NCBI GenBank assembly: GCA_021604865.1
Contig: BQJU01000002.1
Location: 1-64,000, forward strand
From: Saprospiraceae bacterium
Lineage (GTDB): Bacteria > Bacteroidota > Bacteroidia > Chitinophagales > Saprospiraceae
Length of the DNA stretch: 64,000 nt
Reading direction: 5' to 3'
Within the stretch, counting starts at the first letter, position 1, and every line of letters begins with the position of its first letter. The position numbers and the translations under genes were made by a program. The notes beneath the pieces are model-generated. The model worked only from the letters and a program-made list of their open reading frames with translations, was not told the origin of the DNA and searched no databases. This document shows positions 8,596 to 16,242 of this stretch, piece after piece.

Positions 8596-9525
8596 ATGAC
8601 AATGGAAAAACCAAATAATCCGCTTTTATGCGACATAGAAACCGGAATGTGTGAAACATCTGATGGAAATATGGATACTGCTACTAATAGCAATATTCAA
8701 TCAACTAAGAAATCCATAAAGGTAATTTATTACACTGACCCAATCTGCTCTTCATGTTGGGGCATAGAACCACAATTGCGTAAACTCAAATTAGAATATG
8801 GTGACGACATTGAGATAGAATATAGAATGGGAGGTTTATTGCCTGATTGGAGTTACAATAGCGGTGGCATCGGAAAACCAGCAGATGTAGCACATCACTG
8901 GGATGAAGTGAGTGTTCATTACGACATGCCCATTGACGGAGATGTTTGGCTGGAAGACCCTTTAGATTCATCTTATCCGCCATCCATTGCATTTAAAGCA
9001 GCGCAAATGCAAGGCAATGAAAAAGCAATTCTATTTCTTCGGGAAATCAGAGAAATGGTTTTTCTCAAAAAGAAAAACATTACAAAATGGGAGCATATAA
9101 AAGTTGCTGCTAAAAAAGTAGGATTAAATGTGGAGCAGTTCAAAACCGACTTTGAAAAAAATGCAAAAGTGCTGTTTGAAGAAGATTTGAAGTTGGGAAA
9201 AGAACTGGGCGTAAGAGGCTTTCCAACCATGTTCTTTTTAGACGATTCGGGTAACAAAGAAATCGTTTATGGCTCAAAACCTTATGCTTTTTACGAAACA
9301 GCCATTCTAAAACTACATTCCACGGCTAATAAAGGTGAATACAGTAAAAATTGGGAAACCCTCTTCTCAAAATATCATTCGCTCACAGCAAAAGAATTTT
9401 CAGTACTTTCGGGAACGCCAAGAATCGAAAGTGAATACTTATTGAATGGACTTTCCGATAAGGGAATATTGGAAAAATTGACAACGAAAAACGGATCTAT
9501 TTGGGTGTTAATAAAACAAGAATGA
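8596..9525 (+). CDS. DsbA-family thiol oxidoreductase, SpxH/FrnE-like
   Basis: The start at 8596 (MTMEKPNN) is chosen because it lies just downstream of the promoter; the in-frame extension to 8449 would overlap the FUSC relic. The product is about 309 residues. It opens with LLCDIETGMCE, then has a thioredoxin-like domain with active site CSSCW in YTDPICSSCWGIEPQLRKL, the pattern of FrnE and of the ClpXP adaptor SpxH (YjbH). RGFPTMFFLD supplies the cis-Pro loop. The last 55 residues (LTAKEFSVLSGTPRIESEYL) look like a small winged-helix-type module. It probably acts in cytosolic thiol redox or proteostasis under stress; no lipoprotein signal is seen with this start. Confidence 0.85.
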   Translation: MTMEKPNNPLLCDIETGMCETSDGNMDTATNSNIQSTKKSIKVIYYTDPICSSCWGIEPQLRKLKLEYGDDIEIEYRMGGLLPDWSYNSGGIGKPADVAHHWDEVSVHYDMPIDGDVWLEDPLDSSYPPSIAFKAAQMQGNEKAILFLREIREMVFLKKKNITKWEHIKVAAKKVGLNVEQFKTDFEKNAKVLFEEDLKLGKELGVRGFPTMFFLDDSGNKEIVYGSKPYAFYETAILKLHSTANKGEYSKNWETLFSKYHSLTAKEFSVLSGTPRIESEYLLNGLSDKGILEKLTTKNGSIWVLIKQE

Positions 9526-9631
9526 TTAAAAGTATTTTAAGTCTGGGACATATTAAAAGTGATGGAAATGAGTAATGGTCTGAAAACAATTTTTAAAATC
9601 ACTGGCAGTATTGCCAATAGCAGGAGTAACA

Positions 9632-10465
9632 ATGAACCTGAATGAATTAAATAAAATGACAAAATCTTTGGGCAGCACGGACAAAATGCCCGTGCTGTTT
9701 CTGGGACACGGTAGCCCGATGAATGCCATTGAAGAAAATGAATTTGTCGCAGGATTCCGAAATGTAGGAAAAGAAATAGAAAAACCCAATGCCATTCTCT
9801 GTATTTCGGCACATTGGGAAACGAAGGGTACTTTTGTAACCGCTATGGAAAACCCAAGAACGATTCACGATTTTGGAGGTTTCCCTAAAGAATTGTTTGA
9901 GGTGCAGTACCCTGCTTTGGGAAGTCCTGAACTAGCTAAAGAAACTAAGCGTATTATTACCAAAACAGAAATCGGTTTAGATGATAAATGGGGACTTGAT
10001 CACGGTGCCTGGAGTGTAATTAGGCACATGTATCCGGATACAGATGTTCCTGTTGTTCAATTGAGTTTGGATTATTCTAAATCGCCGCAATTTCATTATG
10101 AATTGGCGAAAGAGTTGGCCTCACTCCGACAAAAAGGAGTGTTAATCGTTGGTAGTGGGAATATGGTTCATAACCTCAGAAAGGTGGCTTGGGATAAATT
10201 AAATGAAGTTGATTATGCTTATGATTGGGCGAAAGAAGCCAGTGAAAAGATGAAAGAATTTATAACCAAAGGAGACCACCAACCACTTATTAATTATTCC
10301 ACACAAGGGAGGGCATTTGAGCTTGCTATTCCAACTCCTGAGCATTATCTCCCTTTGTTATATACCTTAGCACTAAAAGAAGAAAAGGAAGAAGTGAATT
10401 TGTTTAATGATAAAGCGGTCGGAGGTTCAATTACCATGACATCTTTGAAAACTGGAGGTGTCTGA
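9632..10465 (+). CDS. ygiD: DODA-type extradiol ring-opening dioxygenase (YgiD-like)
   Basis: The ATG at 9632 has a good ribosome site (GGAG at 9623) and gives MNLNELNK as the N-terminus. VLFLGHGSPMNA (metal His), CISAHWETKGTFV (His) and DHGAWSVIRHMYP with PVVQLSLD are the class III extradiol/4,5-DOPA dioxygenase signature. Length about 277 residues is normal for the family. These Zn/Fe enzymes open catechol-type rings; in bacteria the physiological substrate is unknown. Upstream, a 27-codon frame from 9561 (MEMSNGLKTIFKIT...) ends over the start codon and could be a leader peptide or debris. Confidence 0.88.
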   Translation: MNLNELNKMTKSLGSTDKMPVLFLGHGSPMNAIEENEFVAGFRNVGKEIEKPNAILCISAHWETKGTFVTAMENPRTIHDFGGFPKELFEVQYPALGSPELAKETKRIITKTEIGLDDKWGLDHGAWSVIRHMYPDTDVPVVQLSLDYSKSPQFHYELAKELASLRQKGVLIVGSGNMVHNLRKVAWDKLNEVDYAYDWAKEASEKMKEFITKGDHQPLINYSTQGRAFELAIPTPEHYLPLLYTLALKEEKEEVNLFNDKAVGGSITMTSLKTGGV

Positions 10466-10504
10466 TAATATTTTTATTGTAAAAAAAACAAATGATTTTC
10501 GTAG

Positions 10505-10542
10505 AAAGGGTGAGGTGGTTAGAAACCGCGTCACCCTTTTTT
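10505..10542 (+). terminator. rho-independent terminator of the dioxygenase gene
   Basis: AAAGGGTGA (10505-10513) pairs with TCACCCTTT (10531-10539), followed by TTT. The loop contains a further GGTT/AACC pairing. It lies 40 bases after the stop. Confidence 0.8.
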
Positions 10543-10552
10543 ATAAATAATA

Positions 10553-10582
10553 ACCCCCTGTGAAGTAATCTCCACAAGGGGT
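10553..10582 (-). terminator. hairpin at the 3' side of the minus-strand small gene
   Basis: ACCCCCTGTG (10553-10562) pairs with CACAAGGGGT (10573-10582). On the minus strand it lies 28 bases after the stop of the small basic-protein gene and is followed by an A/T-rich stretch, so it probably ends that transcript. Confidence 0.55.
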
Positions 10583-10609
10583 ATTGTTTATTTAGCTAAC
10601 CAACAAAGA

Positions 10610-10717
10610 CTACTTACGTTTTTTTGTTCGTTTAGCTTCTAATTTACGTTCTACTTTCTCTTGTTTTTTTGCTTTCAAATCTACCTTAGGAGATTTCAAT
10701 TTTTTCATTCTGGCCAT
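10610..10717 (-). CDS. 35-residue very basic small protein
   Basis: ATG at 10717 to TAG at 10610. The product is extremely Lys/Arg-rich (MARMKKLKSPKVDLKAKKQE, then KVERKLEAKRTKKRK). An A/T-rich leader precedes the ATG, as is usual in this phylum, and a hairpin follows the stop. The composition fits a nucleic-acid-binding or ribosome-associated micro-protein. The function is not recognised. Confidence 0.5.
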   Translation of the reverse strand: MARMKKLKSPKVDLKAKKQEKVERKLEAKRTKKRK

Positions 10718-10945
10718 GATTATATATTTTTTAAAATTAATTAAGTAGATATTCGTTCTGAAGTTTTTACTTTCCAGAACATTATAACAACAATTCTATG
10801 AAATGAAGAAAACCTGTACCTGCGAGTTTCAGCCAAGCATATAAAAACTTAGTGATTAATGGTTAAGGAAACCGTTATTGAAAACACGTTCCTAAACAAA
10901 GTAAAGGTTTATAGAATTGAGATAGATAAGCACACTCGCGGGTGC

Positions 10946-11089
10946 TTATAAGTGCGGGAAGATCATTTTCAATTTACGGGTTTTTAGTGTTTGTTTATGA
11001 GAAGTAACGATAAAACCAAACACAGCAATATCTGCTAAAGTTGAAGCTAAAGGAATAGTGGCTTTTGTATTAAAAAGAATGCCCATCAT
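10946..11089 (-). CDS. 47-residue membrane peptide or 3' remnant of a larger membrane-protein gene
   Basis: From ATG 11089 to TAA 10946. MMGILFNTKATIPLASTLAD then IAVFGFIVTSHKQTLKTRK reads like a hydrophobic helix and basic tail of a small inner-membrane protein. A stop in frame lies seven codons upstream of the first ATG, so it is either a genuine micro-protein or a truncated gene. No family was recognised. Confidence 0.35.
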   Translation of the reverse strand: MMGILFNTKATIPLASTLADIAVFGFIVTSHKQTLKTRKLKMIFPHL

Positions 11090-11269
11090 GATGAACAAAA
11101 TTTATTTTTTTAATAGAAACAATATCAATGATTGATTTTATGGTGCCTTAAAGTAAAGTAGCTTTTAAATATAAACACTTAATAAACATTTTTGTTTTAG
11201 CCTATCAAAGCTGATCTTCAGGTTTGTCAGAGTGGCCTTGAAAAACCGAGAAGCAAATGTCGATTGATA

Positions 11270-13495
11270 TCAATCCAACTTCACTGTTGCGGCCAGTTTG
11301 AGCATTTTACTACTCATAGAAAACAGCCACTGCAGTTGTTCCCAAACCAAATGGGTCTCTTGAAGATCACGTATGGTTTCTTTATCCTTGGATGCCAAAT
11401 TTCTAATATCTAAAGAACTGAATGTAGGGAACTGCTCCTCAAAAAGAGGATTGTCTTCAGAAGTGGCTCGCGGACTTTCGCATTTCTTATCTTTTAGGCA
11501 TTGGAGTACCCGCTCCAAGTTTTTCTCTATTTTTTCTGTTACGATCTTGAACCGTTCGGATGCCTCCGTGGTTTTATGGTACTGTATGTATGCGCTTAAC
11601 GAAGCCAATGAAGCTAAAAATGCGTGGTTCAAGACAACCAGTTCATAAATTTTATCGGTTTCCCTTTGTTTCGACTTGGGTTCTTGTGCCATCCGCTGAA
11701 AAGCCGAATTTAGATTAGATGTTTCCAAAAATGCTTCCTTACGCGCTATATTGTAGGAAGTCGGTATGTTCCCCTTCCGCTGATAATATTCTGAAATTTT
11801 ATGGAGAAAATCCTTGTTGGCCTTTACACTTTTTTCGATGCTTTCGTTAATTTCAATAAACTCCCAAGTAGGCCACAGCCACAGCATGGCTACATAGGAC
11901 AGTCCGGCACCAACAAGAGTATCCAAAATACGGAATTTTATCACGGTCAAGACATCAGGCTGGAGAATAGCATAGATAAAGACCACACTCAACGTAATAA
12001 AGGTCGCCGAAGCCTTATAGTTTTTTTGAACTAGAGCAAGTGCAAAGATCAATGAAGCGATACCCATGGCCCCGTATACATAGGGCTCCCGTATCAGGAA
12101 AACCATACCAGTAGCGATGGCTCCGCCGATAAGTGTACCAATCATACGGTCTTTTGCCCGGCTCTTTGTAAGGCCGTAGCTGGGCCGCATGATGATGATA
12201 ATGGTTAACAAAATCCAGTACGGGTTTTGAAAAGGGAAAATCGAACCCAGCGCAAAACCGATCATAACGGTAACCGCCAGCCGTAACGAATGTCTAAAAA
12301 TGGTGGACTTAAAACTAAAGTTTCTTACCAATAGCATGGGGTCATAATCTTGGGGTGGGACAAAGCTTTTAGCAACTTTTCTATCGATAAAATCGACTTC
12401 CACCGCATTAGGGTCGCCTAACAGCCATTTTATTCTTTTTAGTTTTTTGAACTGCTTTTCCTGATATCCGAGCAAATTTTGAAGCATAAGAAATTCCTCG
12501 TAGTCCAGGGTTTCACGTAGCAGGGCTATTTCTAGTCTTACACTTTCAAAACATTGCCTTATATTATCGTTATTGGGCAGGTTTTTTTTGTCGTTTCCCG
12601 CTTTGGAAATCATCCGCAATTGATGCGACATTTTGAAAATCAGATTCTGAAATATTTTAATGTATTGGGGATGGTCATTAAAGAGCGCATCCATTCGATC
12701 ATAATTTACGGGATTGGCGATTGCCGTTTCCATCATTTCCACTAATTGCACAAATACCAACAGGCGTTTATCTTGATAATTTGACATACCGGAAGTCTTT
12801 CTGGAAAGGATCAAAATCTCTCTCAGAGTCTCGTGATTCTCGGTAAGTTCGCTTTGCAATTTCAGTAATTTGGGCAGTAATTTTTCGCGATCTACATGTG
12901 GGCCGATCAATTTTCCTCGGGTTTCTATAAATTTAGCCGTAAGCTCGTAGGTTTCAGACAGCAATTCCTCGGTCTCTGCCTTCGGGTTTATATGGTGCCA
13001 AATCTTGGCCAAGAGAAAATACCAAAGTCCGCCTACAGCTACCAATACGGCATATTGATAAATCTCTAATTCTTCTGAATCGTGGCCGAGGCTCAGTACC
13101 AAAGCCAAAAGGCCTGAAAAACTAACTAACGAGGCCCGAAAACCATAAACCGAAATATAGGCAATACCAAAACTGAGAATACCCAAAACAGGAAGGGAGA
13201 GCCAAGTTTCGTAATGCAGATAACCGCCTATAAAACTGACAACCATGACCAATGCCGCAGAAATAAGAATGCCTATTTTTTTATGTTGAAAACTACCACT
13301 AACATCACTTGGCGAACTCCAAAAGGCACCGAAGCAGAGTGCCAGTCCAATTTCAAAATACCCAAGTTGTAGACCCATTACTATGGGAAGTGTAATCGCA
13401 ATACCGACCAGAATTGCCCTTGAAAAATTGGTGCTTTTCAAGAACTGTTGTAGTTCCTTAAAATTCTCGGAAATAAAAAGTGTTACAGTGCTCAA
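11270..13495 (-). CDS. FUSC-family inner-membrane protein (YccS/YhfK-like)
   Basis: 741 residues with the two-block FUSC layout. An N-terminal bundle of about six membrane segments (TLPIVMGLQLGYFEIGLALC onward) is followed by a long cytoplasmic helical region (about 170-390), a second bundle (LRLAVTVMIGFALGSIFPFQ, PYWILLTIIIIMRPSYGLTK, IGTLIGGAIATGMVFL) and a C-terminal helical domain. PYWILLTIIIIMRPSYGLTKSRAKDR is the fusaric-acid/aromatic-acid exporter motif. It probably exports aromatic acids or other toxic compounds, or is a structural YccS homologue. It converges with the dioxygenase side. A relic of a second copy's 3' end is at 8382-8446. Confidence 0.9.
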   Translation of the reverse strand: MSTVTLFISENFKELQQFLKSTNFSRAILVGIAITLPIVMGLQLGYFEIGLALCFGAFWSSPSDVSGSFQHKKIGILISAALVMVVSFIGGYLHYETWLSLPVLGILSFGIAYISVYGFRASLVSFSGLLALVLSLGHDSEELEIYQYAVLVAVGGLWYFLLAKIWHHINPKAETEELLSETYELTAKFIETRGKLIGPHVDREKLLPKLLKLQSELTENHETLREILILSRKTSGMSNYQDKRLLVFVQLVEMMETAIANPVNYDRMDALFNDHPQYIKIFQNLIFKMSHQLRMISKAGNDKKNLPNNDNIRQCFESVRLEIALLRETLDYEEFLMLQNLLGYQEKQFKKLKRIKWLLGDPNAVEVDFIDRKVAKSFVPPQDYDPMLLVRNFSFKSTIFRHSLRLAVTVMIGFALGSIFPFQNPYWILLTIIIIMRPSYGLTKSRAKDRMIGTLIGGAIATGMVFLIREPYVYGAMGIASLIFALALVQKNYKASATFITLSVVFIYAILQPDVLTVIKFRILDTLVGAGLSYVAMLWLWPTWEFIEINESIEKSVKANKDFLHKISEYYQRKGNIPTSYNIARKEAFLETSNLNSAFQRMAQEPKSKQRETDKIYELVVLNHAFLASLASLSAYIQYHKTTEASERFKIVTEKIEKNLERVLQCLKDKKCESPRATSEDNPLFEEQFPTFSSLDIRNLASKDKETIRDLQETHLVWEQLQWLFSMSSKMLKLAATVKLD

Positions 13496-13663
13496 AACAG
13501 AATGATTTAACGGCTAAGATAGGGTTTATTGCAAGACCAATTCTATCCTAAAAAACAAATAGCATGCATTTAATATGATGCAGGTACATCTTGCAAGCTT
13601 TTATCAAGAATATGATATCCAAAAGGCCAAAGCCATAAATAAATACTCAACCTTCCGAAAACT

Positions 13664-13718
13664 ACAACTTTCTTTCTGATTAGTGTAACCACCGGTGTAT
13701 CAAAGGACTGTATCTTTG
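13664..13718 (+). promoter_or_regulatory. promoter of the butanediol-type dehydrogenase gene
   Basis: ACAACT at 13664, GATTAGTGTAACC ending 13690, then exactly 20 bases to a perfect -7 box TATCTTTG (13711-13718). Sequence and spacing match the DsbA-gene promoter at 8505-8559, which suggests a common regulator. Confidence 0.7.
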
Positions 13719-13777
13719 TATTGTAAGCATTGAGGGATATTTTAATGCTGAATTTCAACAATGAAAAACTAAGAATT

Positions 13778-14839
13778 ATGGCAACCATGAAAGCAGCTCG
13801 CTGGTACGCAGCAAAAGACATTCGGATAGAGGAAACCCAAATCCCCACTCCTAATGACCAACAGGTCAAAATAGAAGTTAAATTCGTAGGTATCTGCGGT
13901 TCAGACCTGCACGAATACACCCATGGTCCTCAGCTCATTCCGAACGATAAGCCATATCCACTCAACGGCCATAAGGGCGTTACTACCCTAGGACACGAAT
14001 TTTCGGGCGTTGTGGTTGAAACGGGAAAGCAGGTGACTAATGTCAAAAAGGGAGACCGCGTGGCGGTGGAACCGATTTTCAGAAATCCCGAAAGTCCGTT
14101 TATTGCCACAGGAGAATATAACTTGTCCGAGCCTTTGGGTTTTGTCGGGCTTACGGCCAATGGAGCCTTTGCTAAATATGTCGTCGTAGAAGACTATATG
14201 GTGCATAAAATGCCCGACACGATGACTTTTGAACAGGGCGCCATTGTGGAACCTGCCGCTGTCGCAGCATACGGAATCCAACAAAGTGGAATGAAAATGG
14301 GCGACACTGTATTGGTAACGGGGGCAGGCCCTATTGGTCTGCTTACTGTTCAGGTTGCCCTGGCTACCGGTGCTTCCCAAATTTTTGTGTCAGACCTCTC
14401 AGAGAATAGGTTAAAAAAGGCCAAAGAAATCGGAGCCACCCATACTTTTGATGCAAGAGATAAAGACATTCCACAAAAGATTAAAGAAATGACAGGTTAT
14501 GGTGTTGATGTATTTATCGATGCAGCCGGTGTCCAGGCTTCTTTTGATACGGGCCTTAACAGCCTTCGCAATGGAGGCACCGCCGTATTGGTCGCTCTTT
14601 TTGCCAAGGAAGTGGTTCACGATGCCTTAAATCACGCTTTAAGAGAATTGACCGTAAAAGGAATAATTGGCTATCGCAACATTTTTCCTCAGGTCATTGC
14701 TTTAATCAATAGCGGAAGATTGCCTGTGGAAAAACTGATCACCAATGTCATCTCATTAGACGAGATTGTAGACAAGGGGTTTGAGGCACTGACCAAAGAC
14801 CCTTCAGAAGTGAAAATATTGGTTGATATCAACCGCTAA
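13778..14839 (+). CDS. zinc-dependent (R,R)-2,3-butanediol dehydrogenase-like alcohol dehydrogenase
   Basis: Start at 13778 gives MATMKAARWYAAKDIRIEE, the normal N-terminus; the extension to 13730 runs into the promoter leader. Zinc ligands: Cys in GICGSDLHEY, the GHEF motif and Glu in VEPAAVAAYG. The NAD-binding loop is GAGPIGLL. ERVxxKGIIGYRNIFP-like text near the C-terminus (ELTVKGIIGYRNIFPQ) and MVEPIFRNP-type text (VAVEPIFRNPE) are characteristic of butanediol dehydrogenases, which interconvert acetoin and 2,3-butanediol. The four-Cys structural zinc site is absent, as in this subfamily. Dps follows after 43 bases. Confidence 0.87.
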   Translation: MATMKAARWYAAKDIRIEETQIPTPNDQQVKIEVKFVGICGSDLHEYTHGPQLIPNDKPYPLNGHKGVTTLGHEFSGVVVETGKQVTNVKKGDRVAVEPIFRNPESPFIATGEYNLSEPLGFVGLTANGAFAKYVVVEDYMVHKMPDTMTFEQGAIVEPAAVAAYGIQQSGMKMGDTVLVTGAGPIGLLTVQVALATGASQIFVSDLSENRLKKAKEIGATHTFDARDKDIPQKIKEMTGYGVDVFIDAAGVQASFDTGLNSLRNGGTAVLVALFAKEVVHDALNHALRELTVKGIIGYRNIFPQVIALINSGRLPVEKLITNVISLDEIVDKGFEALTKDPSEVKILVDINR

Positions 14840-14882
14840 TAAATTAATTATAACACAATTTTAAATCATAAAACATAAAAAA

Positions 14883-15356
14883 ATGGCTAAATTAAATTCA
14901 ATCGGTCTGGACGTAGCAAAATCCAAAGTACTCGCAGAAAAACTCAATGAACTCTTGGCAGATTATTCCATCTTTTATCAGAATGTCCGAGGATATCATT
15001 GGAACATAACAGGGGATAAATTCTTTGAGTTGCACGATAAATTCCAAGAGCTTTACGAAAATTTATTTGTAAAAATTGATGAAGTAGCAGAACGAATCCG
15101 GACACTTGGGCACACCCCAAACCATAAATACTCCATGTATTTAAAAGACGCGGATGTCAAAGAAAGCACCGAAGTGGCTGACGGAATACAAGATGTGAAT
15201 GACACCCTTGAATCATTACAAATTATTATCGTACTTCAACGAGAACTTCTGGAGTTGTCAGCAGATGCAGAAGATGAAGGAACCAATGCACTGATGAGCG
15301 ATTACATTCGTGAACAGGAGAAATTAGTATGGATGTATTCCGCTTATTTAAAGTAA
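14883..15356 (+). CDS. dps: Dps/ferritin-like DNA-protection protein
   Basis: 157 residues, the family's normal length. YHWNITGDKFFELHDKFQEL followed by IDEVAERIRTLGHTP carries the intersubunit ferroxidase residues (His of YHWN, the HDxFQELYE acidic residues). Forms a 12-mer that oxidises iron with peroxide and shields DNA. Its neighbours (dehydrogenase, aconitase, UspA) fit an oxidative or starvation stress block. Confidence 0.93.
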   Translation: MAKLNSIGLDVAKSKVLAEKLNELLADYSIFYQNVRGYHWNITGDKFFELHDKFQELYENLFVKIDEVAERIRTLGHTPNHKYSMYLKDADVKESTEVADGIQDVNDTLESLQIIIVLQRELLELSADAEDEGTNALMSDYIREQEKLVWMYSAYLK

Positions 15357-15417
15357 TTATTTTATAACTGACATTCACCAGTTTAAAAGCTTTATCTTTA
15401 GTTTAAAACCAAATATT

Positions 15418-16090
15418 ATGGCACTTAAAGCATTGATTCAACAATTGGGAATAGAGGGAAGTGTGCCTTGTGTTACCATTTCGCTCAATACCCACCGCAC
15501 ACACCCAGACAATGAAAAGGATTTTATCCTTTTAAAGAATCTACTTAAAGAAGCAGAGGAAAGAGTGGTTAAAGAGTTTGGCGAGAAAGCAGTAGCAGAG
15601 CTTTTAAAGAAAATGGCAATTATACAAAACGAAATTGATGTAAATGATAACCTCGATAGCCTGCATATTTTCGTGTCAAACAACACCAAAAAAATTGTAA
15701 GATTGCCTCAGATGACGCATAAAAACAACGTGCAAATATCTAATAAATTTGCGTTGCGATCATTGATTAAGGCTTATAATAGAAGCGATAGAGGAAGTAA
15801 AAGAAGCAGTTGCACAAGGGAAAGTACAAACCGATCTACGAGAAATTTATCAATCAGCTATTGATGGGCGTGGAGATCTTTTGATTGTACACCAGGAATT
15901 TGTACAGCCCGTAATGATGAAGGATGAAAGAACTTTTGATTTCATTGAAGACCCTTCAACTCCAGGTGCTATTGACGATATTACCAGTGATATAGCATGG
16001 CAAGTTCTTGAAAAAAATGGCAGGACAGTTTTTATTACTCAGGATGAAATAAAAGGTCTTGGTGAAATTGTTTTGAAAACAAGGTATTGA
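15418..16090 (+). pseudogene. baeRF-type (bacterial/archaeal eRF1-like) gene with internal deletion and frameshift
   Basis: The first frame (15418 to about 15780) encodes the N-terminus of the family: PCVTISLNTHRTHPDNEKDF, then LHIFVSNNTKKIVRLP and FALRSLIKAY. After that it reads nonsense to 15864. The family C-terminus continues in another frame from about 15778: EAIEEVKEAVAQGKVQTDLR, GRGDLLIVHQEF, IDDITSDIAW, DEIKGLGEIVLKTRY, ending TGA at 16090. From memory of the family, about 170 central residues are missing between KAY and IEEVKEAV. One out-of-frame internal deletion near the junction AAGGCT|TATAATAGAAG explains both facts. Intact members are about 350-370 residues and sit in stress loci. 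Confidence 0.8.
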
Positions 16091-16242
16091 CCCTTACGTC
16101 ATGTTTCGGGAATGCAAAACTAGGAACGGTGTCACCTTCATTAAGATTAATCATAACTTGAAATCTGTCACAACACTGTAACGAGCAAAATTAAATTAAA
16201 TCCGAAAGCATTAGCATTTCAAATCACCATAAAAACAATAAT

